Positions 1 to 5,817 of a stretch of 6,984 bases of DNA are shown piece after piece. Position 1 is the stretch's first letter, and every line of letters starts with the position of its first letter. The notes beneath the pieces were generated by a model. The model was given only the letters and a program-made list of their open reading frames with translations. It had not been told where the DNA came from and ran no database searches. Made by a program: the position numbers and the translations under genes. Origin of the DNA: Thermodesulfobacteriota bacterium. GTDB lineage: Bacteria > Desulfobacterota > SM23-61. The stretch spans positions 1 through 6,984 of the forward strand of contig JASEHN010000158.1 in NCBI GenBank assembly GCA_030018715.1, in the 5' to 3' direction.

Positions 1-47
1 TCCCCCTCAGATACCATGATACCATATGTCGCTTTATTTATGCAAGG

Positions 48-437
48 CTATATATTTTTATATACAAACAAATCGGGATCTCCTCCTCTCAGAGATAGTA
101 TATTCGCTTCTTCAATAACCCTATCAATTTTATCTTGGCCAAAGCATTTAATTAATAAATGAAACCCAGGATTGGCTCTGCGTTTTTTTGGGCAACGAAC
201 CAACAAATAATCGCTAAGTACTGAATATCCAAGGTCCTTAAAGTGTTTGAGAACTACCATTGCGGCAAAATTGCCATCAAAACGATGGATCCCAACCTTG
301 CCAGGCCACATGGGAATATTGCATTTTGGGTCTTCTTTCTTGTACATTTCTTTCTGAATTTTCGGATATTTTATTACTATTTCTTCTTCAAAAGAATTCT
401 TATGCAAGGTATAACTCCATATTATTGTGCCCAACAC
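48..437 (-). CDS. VRR-NUC-like nuclease, C-terminally truncated at an in-frame TAG
   Basis: The product is 129 residues if read from the GTG at 437. An ATG 30 codons further in is an alternative start; neither has a strong ribosome binding site, and an in-frame TGA lies just upstream of the GTG. Two blocks are recognisable: a central PMWPGKVGIHRFDGNFAA segment, and near the C-terminus GGDPDLFVY, which resembles the Gly-x-Pro-Asp-Leu-hydrophobic motif of the VRR-NUC (PD-(D/E)XK type) nuclease fold. In that family the Asp of this motif is followed about 10-20 residues later by the Glu-Val-Lys strand that completes the metal site. Here a TAG at 48-50 ends the frame 3 codons after GGDPDLFVY, so the second half of the active site is missing. 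The frame stays open beyond the TAG to the window edge. This could be a pseudogene, a read-through case or a sequence error. Family recognition is from memory of the motif, not a search. Confidence 0.55.
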   Translation of the reverse strand: MLGTIIWSYTLHKNSFEEEIVIKYPKIQKEMYKKEDPKCNIPMWPGKVGIHRFDGNFAAMVVLKHFKDLGYSVLSDYLLVRCPKKRRANPGFHLLIKCFGQDKIDRVIEEANILSLRGGDPDLFVYKNI

Positions 438-498
438 CCAGTATCAATTGCCGGGCAAGCTGGGATGACAATAAACCACGGAAGCCTGTAATGTTGGC

Positions 499-526
499 CC
501 GGTGATATTATATTGCCTCTCACCGG
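499..526. terminator. Weak hairpin at the 3' end of the 182-residue gene
   Basis: CCGGTGA at 499-505 and TCACCGG at 520-526 form a perfect 7-bp stem with a 14-base AT-rich loop. The arm contains the stop codon of the minus-strand gene that ends at 520. No T-run follows in either direction, so it is at best an atypical terminator or mRNA 3'-end stabiliser. Confidence 0.25.
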
Positions 527-1068
527 TAGCTTCTCAGCCACTGAAGGGCTTCAGCGAGTACCTCCGCCGGTTTTCTGTGATACCAGTCTTCCCCCCGACG
601 ACTTTTCCCCTGCGCTGACCAATAGCTTCCGTAAAAGTCCGAGGCCACGATCGTTATCAAGTCCCCTGCTTGGAGCCTCGCTACGGTTTGCACAGCCGGG
701 ATGATTTCGTCCGCTAAAGAAAAGCAATCGCGGATCTTAGTCGCATCCGCCTTGGCATCCATATACACACCACCCCAGCCCAGAAACAAAAACATCCGCA
801 AGGCTCCATACACGACATAGTATTGCAGCGCATAGGAGTTCACGCCGTATCCAGAATGGGCGAGCAGGGCGTAATCGTCCACATGAGTTTCATCAACCTC
901 ACGGACGTATTGGTGTAGGTTGTATGGCCACGCGAAAATCTCCCGCGTGGCGAAGAGCCACTTACCCTGCTCCTTCAACTGCGCCGCGAGCTCTTCAGGA
1001 ATTGCCGGGAAGGCCAATCCCGACTCTCGAAAAAGCTGCTTCGCTCTTTCAATGTCGGTCATCTGCAT
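520..1068 (-). CDS. Uncharacterised protein, 182 residues
   Basis: This is a complete minus-strand gene whose family I do not recognise. The codon before the stop is Arg, and the reading frame shows normal, balanced residue use. There are two candidate starts: the ATG at 1068 and a second ATG two codons later at 1062. GGAAGGG lies upstream; measured from GGAAGG it is 4 bases from the first ATG and 10 from the second, so either is possible. The N-terminal 45 residues are charged and probably helical. A Tyr- and Gly-rich middle (ALLAHSGYGVNSYALQYYVV) leads into a hydrophobic stretch with LFLGWGGVY. The C-terminal third is soluble-looking and ends with a helix-like EVLAEALQWLRSYR. There is no signal peptide and no clear transmembrane segment, so it is probably cytoplasmic. 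It stands alone, convergent with nothing, and its upstream region carries the inverted repeat at 1092-1136. Confidence 0.75.
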   Translation of the reverse strand: MQMTDIERAKQLFRESGLAFPAIPEELAAQLKEQGKWLFATREIFAWPYNLHQYVREVDETHVDDYALLAHSGYGVNSYALQYYVVYGALRMFLFLGWGGVYMDAKADATKIRDCFSLADEIIPAVQTVARLQAGDLITIVASDFYGSYWSAQGKSRRGEDWYHRKPAEVLAEALQWLRSYR

Positions 1069-1091
1069 TTACCCTTCCAGCCAGGAGATCA

Positions 1092-1136
1092 GACATTTCC
1101 TCACAGCTATTCATGGTTCTTGATCCGCGAAATGTC
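1092..1136. repeat. 8-bp inverted repeat with nearby related copies
   Basis: GACATTTC at 1092-1099 is the exact reverse complement of GAAATGTC at 1129-1136. Related words flank them: TCAGACATT at the left arm and TCTGACATT near 1143-1151. Clustered, spaced copies of one short word are typical of insertion-sequence ends or of a multi-site operator. It sits 24-68 bases upstream of the minus-strand gene starting at 1068, so it could act on that gene. No transposase gene is attached. Confidence 0.4.
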
Positions 1137-1537
1137 GCAGGGTCTGACATTAATTGAGTGAGCCCTTATATCACTGCCCTTCCGGCATGTAAAATTGGGG
1201 CAAATCTGCTCCTGACTCTTTTACCCCGAAATCACAAATCTCTTCGCCTTGCTGCCGCCTTTTTCCAGCTATCGAATTTGCGGACATCGGGCCAATCTCC
1301 GCACTTCGTCAATACTTCTCAGATGAAAAGTATATCCAAACCTCGATTGCGAATTGAAATCTACACCTTCTGACAAAATCTTTCAACCGTCGATTTGAGG
1401 AAGAAGTTATTGCGTGAGCTAACAATGTCTGGAGCATCAAATCCTTACTTTCACAGATAAAGGCGTGGGGCATTGGGGGATGATGGGGAAGTAATATCTG
1501 CCAGTCGCCCCCCCAAAAAACATGTCGGGAATTTTTC

Positions 1538-1565
1538 TTGACAACACAATAAAAAGTTGTAGATT
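1538..1565 (+). promoter_or_regulatory. Possible sigma-70 promoter upstream of the SDR/ligase operon
   Basis: A consensus -35 box TTGACA at 1538-1543 is followed after 16 bases by TAGATT at 1560-1565, which matches the -10 consensus at 4 of 6 positions. The spacer is AT-rich. It would leave a leader of about 340 bases before the first gene at 1914, which is long, so this is only a candidate. Confidence 0.3.
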
Positions 1566-1864
1566 GCTTTAAGTAATGAAATAAGATAGGGCTGGATGCG
1601 GCCGTTGAAGCACTCCGCAATTGTCGTCGCCGGCGGAAATGCACCAATAATGAGCTTTGGGGATTTGCAAAACTCCTGCGCGTTGCCAATGTGATGAGAC
1701 CCTATTTAGAAGCAACTATATGAGGAAAACAAAACCCTCTTATTGCCTCCTCTGTCGGCGCTGGCAGATAGGCATCGCTTTAATAAAACCTGGCCCGCAG
1801 GAGGGCCTTGGCGATAGGGTGATCCTTAATACCCTTGGCTACAAATAAAGGAAGGCTAAGCAGT

Positions 1865-1877
1865 ATAGAATTTCTAT
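1865..1877. promoter_or_regulatory. Short palindrome upstream of the SDR gene
   Basis: ATAGAA-T-TTCTAT is a perfect 6-bp inverted repeat around one central base, 36 bases upstream of the ATG at 1914. Its size and place would suit an operator, but a single short AT-rich palindrome is weak evidence. Confidence 0.2.
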
Positions 1878-1913
1878 GGCCAAGAGGGTGGGTATTTAGA
1901 GGGAGGCAACAGT

Positions 1914-2702
1914 ATGAAACCATGCATTTGGGAAAGGTTAGCAGGAGCGAAGTTAGTTGATGGAAAAATTGTGCTTATCACCGGGGCGGCTGCCGGCATT
2001 GGCAGGGCCTGTGCTCTGATGTTTGCCAGTCAAGGAGCACGCCTGGCCATAGTGGATTTGCAGGAAGAAGGGCTGAAGGAAGTTTGCCAGGAGATCCAGG
2101 GAAAAGGCGACCAAGCCCTCCCCATCGTTGCAGATATCAGCCGACAGCGAGACATAGATCATATCTTGGGGGGTGTCACGGATGTTTATGGTGGTCTGGA
2201 TATCCTGATTAACAACGCCGGCGGAGGGCTGGCCACGGATTTCTTGGCCATTACCCTCGAGGAATGGAATAGGATCATCAATTTGAACCTCACGTCTGTT
2301 TTCCTCCTTTCTCAAAGGGCAGCGGAGATCTTTCGCAAGAGAGGCGGCGGCGTGATTGTCAACCTCTCCTCACAGGCTGGTCGTTCTGTAAGCCCGACCG
2401 CTGGGGTGCATTATACGGCCTCCAAGGCCGGAGTCCTGGGTCTTACCCGCCATATGGCCAGAATCTTAGCGAAGGATCATATACGGGTGAATGCAGTCTG
2501 CCCGGGGATTATCAATTCGGAAAGACTGATGAAGAGGCTGGAGGAGAGAGGGACGAGGGAGGAAATAATAAAGACCGTACCCCTGGGCCGAATCGGAGAC
2601 GTGGACGAGGTAGCGGCTTGCTGCCTTTTCTTGGCTTCGGACCTGGCTGGTTACGTAACCGGGGCAGCCCTGGATGCCAACGGGGGTAGTTTGATGATCT
2701 GA
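1914..2702 (+). CDS. SDR-family NAD-dependent oxidoreductase
   Basis: A 262-residue classical short-chain dehydrogenase/reductase, normal length for the family, soluble and cytoplasmic. The Rossmann cofactor motif TGAAAGIG is at residues 23-30. An acidic Asp48 at the end of the second beta strand favours NAD(H) over NADP(H). NNAG is at 100-103. The catalytic tetrad can be read as Asn125, Ser153, Tyr167 and Lys171 (YTASK), followed by the CPG motif at 196-198 and a typical C-terminus rich in Gly and Ala (GAALDANGG). The ATG is supported by GGGAGG at 1901-1906, 7 bases upstream; the protein has about 15 residues before the usual start of the fold. It is the first gene of an operon with an acyl-CoA ligase 59 bases downstream, so a hydroxyacyl/ketoacyl or alcohol substrate in a CoA-dependent pathway is likely. 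FabG-like reductase is the main alternative; the substrate cannot be told from sequence. Confidence 0.95.
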   Translation: MKPCIWERLAGAKLVDGKIVLITGAAAGIGRACALMFASQGARLAIVDLQEEGLKEVCQEIQGKGDQALPIVADISRQRDIDHILGGVTDVYGGLDILINNAGGGLATDFLAITLEEWNRIINLNLTSVFLLSQRAAEIFRKRGGGVIVNLSSQAGRSVSPTAGVHYTASKAGVLGLTRHMARILAKDHIRVNAVCPGIINSERLMKRLEERGTREEIIKTVPLGRIGDVDEVAACCLFLASDLAGYVTGAALDANGGSLMI

Positions 2703-2761
2703 ATTAGGTGAAAGGTTAAAGGGACCAGGTGTAATGATAGACGCTGAAGGGTGGAGGTGGA

Positions 2762-4339
2762 ATGAATCTGCGGGAATTCATTGAATCAAAGGCCGAAAAA
2801 AATCCGAGCAAGCCGTTTCTTTATTTTGAGAAAGAAGTGATCTCCTACGAGGCCTTTGATCAGAAGATCAATCAGGCTGCCAATGGGTTTTTTGAGCTGG
2901 GAACTAAGAAAGGAGACCGAGTAGCTCTTATGATTTCCAACCGGCCAGAGTTTCTCTACGCCTGGTTCGGGCTGGCCAAAATCGGGGCGGTCATGGTTCC
3001 CATCAATACTGACTTTAAAGAGGCCGAGGCCGGTTATATTGTTAACCATTCGGAAGCAGTAGGCCTTATAGTCAATAAAGAATTTTTATCCATTGCCCAG
3101 GCCATCAAAAAAGCAAGCCTTACCCTGAAATGGATTGCCTGTGTTGACCAGCTAAGGGAAGACGGAGCCATCTCTTTCTCCCAATTTTTCCAAATCATGG
3201 ATAAGACTCTCAAAGCTATTAGTCTGAAAGATGAAGACCTGGCTCAGATTATTTATACCTCCGGGACCACTGGTTTTCCCAAAGGAGTGATTCATGTACA
3301 AAAGGATTTTACCCTGACCGGGGAGGCTTTTACTCTTTGCGCCGGAGTTACCCCTGAAGACCGGCTAATGGCTATCCTTCCTCTTTTTCATGTTAACGCC
3401 GAATATTACAGCACCATGGGGGCCTTAGCCGGCGAAGCGAGCTTGATTTTAATCCCCAAATTCAGCGCGAGCACCTTTTGGGACCAGGCCGTCTTATATG
3501 GCGCCACTGAATTCAACTTTATCGGCGCCGTCGGGAGGATCCTCTGCGCCCGTCCGGAAGATGAGTTCCGGCCGGAGCACAAAATCAGAACGGCCTACGG
3601 AGCTCCGATCACGCCGGATGTATATGAGGCTTTCCGGCAGCGTTTCCAGGTTCAGAATGTGATTGACGGATATGGTCTGACTGAAGTCCCTCGCGTTTCC
3701 CAAAATCCGATCGGGGGAAGGGTTAAAATGAAAAGCATGGGGCTTCCGGCCAAGCACCCGGACCCAAATCTCAATTTTGCCGAAGTGAAGGTCGTAGATG
3801 AACAAGGAAGGGAATTGGGAGCGGGAGAAACCGGGGAACTGATCGTCCGCTCCCCCGTGATGATGAAGGGGTATTTCAAGGATGAGGGAAAAACCCGGGA
3901 AACCATTCGAGGCGGTTGGGTGTACACCGGGGATTATGTCTATAAGGACGAAGACGGGTATTTGTTTTTTATTGATCGCAAGAAAGACATTATCCGGCGG
4001 AAAGGGGAGAATATATCGGCCACCGAAGTTGAATTGGCGCTAATGGCCAACGAAAATATATTAGAGGCAGCCGTGCTCGCTGTACCTTCCGCCTTAGGGG
4101 AAGATGAGGTCTTAGCCTGCATCGTACCTAAAGAAAATCAGGCCATAAGCCCAGAAGAGGTCATTGACTGGTGTAAAGAGCAGATGGCCAGATTCAAGGT
4201 GCCTCGGTATGTGCAATTCCGGAGCAGCCTACCCAAAACACCAACCCAAAGGATAGCCAAGTATATTCTGAAACAAGAGACGAATCTTATTCCATCGTCT
4301 TATGACCTGGAAGCCTATAAAAAAAGGACCGGATTATAA
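2762..4339 (+). CDS. AMP-binding acyl-CoA ligase, CaiC-like
   Basis: A 525-residue class I adenylate-forming enzyme, full length for the acyl-CoA synthetase group. It should activate a carboxylic acid with ATP to an acyl-AMP and transfer it to CoA. Visible core motifs are the P-loop YTSGTTGFPKG (165-175), YGLTE (304-308), YTGD (388-391) and the hinge region DRKKDIIRRKGENI (405-418). The N-terminal WFGLAKIGAVMVPIN (68-82) and the FHVNAEYYSTMGAL block (209-222) resemble crotonobetaine/carnitine-CoA ligase CaiC more than acetyl-CoA synthetase. The A10 motif near the C-terminus reads PKTPTQRIAK (491-500), with Arg497 where the usual PxxxxGK motif has its catalytic lysine; I recall TPTxRVxK-like endings in CaiC relatives, so this may be a subfamily trait. 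GGAGGTGG at 2753-2760 supports the ATG. It lies between an SDR gene and a broken SDR gene. The actual substrate is unknown; carnitine is not implied. Confidence 0.93.
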   Translation: MNLREFIESKAEKNPSKPFLYFEKEVISYEAFDQKINQAANGFFELGTKKGDRVALMISNRPEFLYAWFGLAKIGAVMVPINTDFKEAEAGYIVNHSEAVGLIVNKEFLSIAQAIKKASLTLKWIACVDQLREDGAISFSQFFQIMDKTLKAISLKDEDLAQIIYTSGTTGFPKGVIHVQKDFTLTGEAFTLCAGVTPEDRLMAILPLFHVNAEYYSTMGALAGEASLILIPKFSASTFWDQAVLYGATEFNFIGAVGRILCARPEDEFRPEHKIRTAYGAPITPDVYEAFRQRFQVQNVIDGYGLTEVPRVSQNPIGGRVKMKSMGLPAKHPDPNLNFAEVKVVDEQGRELGAGETGELIVRSPVMMKGYFKDEGKTRETIRGGWVYTGDYVYKDEDGYLFFIDRKKDIIRRKGENISATEVELALMANENILEAAVLAVPSALGEDEVLACIVPKENQAISPEEVIDWCKEQMARFKVPRYVQFRSSLPKTPTQRIAKYILKQETNLIPSSYDLEAYKKRTGL

Positions 4340-4360
4340 AGAGAATAGAAAGGAGAATTG

Positions 4361-4411
4361 ATGACTCAAGGCAGATTAAAAGACCGAATAGCCATTATAA
4401 TACTAATTTGA
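4361..4411 (+). pseudogene. 5' remnant of a second SDR gene, broken after 13 codons
   Basis: A good ribosome binding site (AAGGAG at 4350-4355, 5 bases spacing) precedes an ATG whose product begins MTQGRLKDRIAII. This is the standard first beta strand of an SDR protein, which should continue with the TGxxxGIG cofactor motif. Instead the frame continues with unrelated Ile-Leu-Ile and stops at TGA 4409-4411. Homology therefore ends at about 4396. The start lies 21 bases after the ligase stop, so this was the third gene of the operon. The rest is not found in the window; the sequence that follows is a palindrome and then a transposon remnant, which suggests loss by insertion plus deletion. Confidence 0.65.
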
Positions 4412-4432
4412 CGTCAAACATAGTGTATTAGT
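4398..4432. repeat. Palindromic cluster at the SDR breakpoint
   Basis: TTTGACGTCAAA at 4407-4418 is a perfect 12-bp palindrome. It is framed by a second, imperfectly nested pair, ACTAAT at 4402-4407 and ATTAGT at 4427-4432 (also TAATAC at 4398-4403 with GTATTA at 4425-4430). It begins within two bases of the point where SDR homology stops, so it belongs to the inserted DNA or marks the junction. Confidence 0.5.
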
Positions 4433-4445
4433 CGTAAGGGTGTAA

Positions 4446-4651
4446 GGGGTCAGGCAACGGTAATAAGGTATATTCAGCGAGATAAGAAAGTTAGGTTCGA
4501 AAATCCTTTTCGTCCAAGGATATAGCTTGTCTTTGGTTCCCCAGGGCAATTACATGATAAAGGGCGGTTGGAAAATGAACTCGAGGTTTGCGCGCCATAA
4601 CTACCATATTAGCCTGAACTATTCAATACCTTAATACCGTTGCCTGACCCC
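4446..4651 (-). mobile_element. 206-bp internally deleted IS200-like element (MITE-like)
   Basis: The element is bounded by 26-bp inverted terminal repeats, 4446-4471 and 4626-4651, identical at 25 of 26 positions. Each begins GGGGTCAGGCAACGGTA read inward. Between them, on the minus strand, lies the start of a Y1-type transposase gene. The transposase middle is gone: the N-terminal coding part runs directly into the terminal repeat that should hold the end of the gene. The repeat read on the minus strand contains TTACCGTTGCCTGACCCC, in which GCC-TGA is the expected transposase stop (compare 6051-6068). It cannot transpose by itself but keeps both ends and might be moved in trans. No target duplication is evident. 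Confidence 0.75.
4491..4598 (-). pseudogene. N-terminal fragment of REP-associated (IS200-like, Y1) transposase
   Basis: From the ATG at 4598 the minus strand encodes 35 residues starting MARKPRVHFPTALYHVIALG and continuing with GNQRQAISLDEKDFRT. This is the characteristic start of the REP-associated tyrosine transposase / IS200-like family (usual form YHVIxRGNQRQ...F..D.D). A TAA at 4491-4493 replaces what is probably a Tyr codon, because the frame continues past it with LSYLAEY, typical of the same region. A second ATG three codons upstream (4607) is an alternative start. The HUH and Tyr catalytic motifs, which lie further downstream in the family, are absent, so this product is inactive. 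Confidence 0.8.
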
Positions 4652-4776
4652 ATATTTGCACAGACCTTTTCCCAAAAGCCCCTCAAAAAACCATGACCCT
4701 TATGACACCGCCTGCTCCACCGGCAAGCTGCGATATCTGTGAAAAGCGCCTGCCCCCTTTTGTGACTTAGTTTGCT
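4652..4776. other. Spacer between the IS remnant and the minus-strand gene run
   Basis: These 125 bases carry no gene and no clear terminator for the minus-strand genes that end at 4777. A GC-rich CCGCCTGCTCCACCGGCAAG stretch occurs at about 4711-4730 but does not fold into a convincing stem. Confidence 0.4.
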
Positions 4777-5043
4777 TTAGCCCATGGCTTCGGCTAATGG
4801 CCCCTCCGGGTTTCCACTTCCTTTGAATTCAATGTGATGTTTGCCATCCGCTCGGATGGCTTGGTTCAAAATCAGCACTGTTCCAATGTTTGTTTCAAAC
4901 TGAAGCTGGCTCATAGGCCAGTACTTGTCTGTTGTGCCACTGCCAGACCATTCCCGCAAACTAACGGAAGGGGAACCGTAGGTTACGATAACCGGTATCT
5001 CCAAGAATCCAGAAATCATAATGCCTTTCCATTTTGCCATCAT
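4777..5043 (-). CDS. Small uncharacterised protein, 88 residues
   Basis: I do not recognise the family. The gene starts with two consecutive ATG codons (5043 and 5040). The first abuts the TGA of the preceding gene (TGA-ATG, zero spacing), and GGGAG lies 5 bases upstream, so translation is probably coupled. The product alternates polar and beta-branched residues (FLEIPVIVTYGSPSVSL, QLQFETNIGTVLILNQ, HHIEFKGSG), suggesting a small beta-rich soluble domain. It has no Cys and no transmembrane segment. It is the last gene of the minus-strand run from 6309 and ends 125 bases before the deleted IS at 4651. Confidence 0.55.
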   Translation of the reverse strand: MMAKWKGIMISGFLEIPVIVTYGSPSVSLREWSGSGTTDKYWPMSQLQFETNIGTVLILNQAIRADGKHHIEFKGSGNPEGPLAEAMG

Positions 5044-5199
5044 TCACTCTCCCTTCTGCACTTGAGTACCATTATGACCCATTGGCCCGGAGAATTCAAC
5101 AGCAATATTGCTTCGCCGCCATAGCCCGCCCGCAAAAACAAAAGCCAAGCTGATGAGGGCTGGCTTTCCTTTTCCCTTTCTGAGAATTATTAGCCGCAT
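5044..5199 (-). CDS. Very small protein, 51 residues, possible membrane segment
   Basis: The ATG at 5199 overlaps the TAA of the upstream gene by one base (TAATG), and its own TGA touches the next ATG, which is a strong sign of translational coupling. The frame is open further upstream to an ATG at 5310, but that would lie inside the preceding gene, so the coupled start is preferred. No separate ribosome binding site is visible. The product starts with a basic segment (RKGKGKP), followed by a hydrophobic ALISLAFVFAGGLW and a polar tail. This fits a small single-pass membrane protein with a short transmembrane segment, though 14 hydrophobic residues is short. Family unknown. Confidence 0.42.
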   Translation of the reverse strand: MRLIILRKGKGKPALISLAFVFAGGLWRRSNIAVEFSGPMGHNGTQVQKGE

Positions 5200-5764
5200 T
5201 ACAGAGTTATGACATCTGGCGTGCTTTCTCGTATACATTGGACGAAATAATTCAGTGTTTTGGGCCACAAAAGGGCAGCGTTTGTTGGGCTTGCTGGTGG
5301 CGCATTCCAAGTGTCAATTATTTTCCCATGTTTGACAGAACCAGCAAGATAAAGCACTTCGTATATTGGGCCGACAATCTCGCTTTCATTAATAGCAAAG
5401 TCATTTTGATATACAGCGCTTGGATTGGCGTCAACGAACAAACCGGCCAGATACAATAGAATAGGCGTCCAGCCATAATCGGAATAGCCCCAAACATCCA
5501 TGAGTTCATAAAGAGAAAGATTTTTTTATGCTGTTTCGGTTTGAGGTTAATAACCAGTGTTGAACCGGCGTATTCATTTGTCTTTGCAAGTGCTTTCTCA
5601 ATGTCCAAGTGCCAAAGATGGGGCTCGTTTCGGTCGGATGACATTTGCAGTTGCAGAAGCCAGGGTATAAAACCTTCATTGCAACCAAACAATGATACCT
5701 GCTCCACAAAACGGAATCGAATGCTACTGTTCCCAACGCGACTCTTCTGGTATCGCGCATACAT
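5199..5764 (-). pseudogene. Uncharacterised 188-residue protein interrupted by a -1 frameshift
   Basis: An excellent ribosome binding site (AGGAGG within 5771-5777 on the complement, 6 bases spacing) precedes the ATG at 5764. The frame reads MYARYQKSRV... through VINLKPKQHKK at a run of seven A (complement of 5521-5527). After that the 0 frame turns into an unnatural Met/Leu/Ile-rich sequence ending at 5318, whereas the other frame gives a natural continuation NLSLYELMDVWGYSDYGW... to TAA at 5199-5201. Adding one A restores a single 188-residue protein. It is probably soluble, aromatic-rich and without known motifs. Possible explanations are a true frameshift mutation, a homopolymer sequencing error, or transcriptional slippage at the A7 run. 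It is the second gene of the minus-strand run, 53 bases after the Cys/His-repeat gene. Confidence 0.6.
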
Positions 5765-5817
5765 CTGGCATCCTCCTGTTACGCCTAAGCCTCTTCACGA
5801 TGTTGGGGCGGGCGGAC

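Larger units (their letters stand above)
1069..1913. other. 845-base gap without a convincing gene
   Basis: Open frames exist here on both strands (for example minus 1309-1689 and plus 1657-1848), but none has a ribosome binding site, a recognisable motif or a natural-looking composition. The gap holds the inverted repeat at 1092-1136, a possible plus-strand promoter at 1538-1565, a GGCCC/GGGCC mini-hairpin near 1793-1808 and the palindrome at 1865-1877. A stretch around 1763-1848 reads as a plausible C-terminal peptide ending DRVILNTLGYK and might be a decayed gene end, but I cannot assign it. Confidence 0.5.

Noticed and set aside
11..26. Tandem ATACCATG/ATACCATA near the left edge
   Set aside because: Only two imperfect 8-base copies. 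Too short to interpret.
1309..1689. 126-residue minus-strand frame in the large gap
   Set aside because: Arg/Ser/His-rich low-quality protein sequence, no ribosome binding site, no motif. It looks like a chance frame.
1793..1808. GGCCC-GGGCC mini-hairpin as a terminator
   Set aside because: Only a 5-bp stem and no T-run follows, so it is not a convincing terminator.
4490..4515. tRNA T-arm-like GGTTCGAAAATCC
   Set aside because: The loop is too long and there is no acceptor, D or anticodon arm. It lies inside the transposase N-terminal coding remnant.
5506..5760. Alternative minus-strand frame starting 4 bases after the chosen ATG at 5764
   Set aside because: It shares the same ribosome binding site at poorer spacing, and its sequence is less protein-like than the chosen frame before the A7 run.
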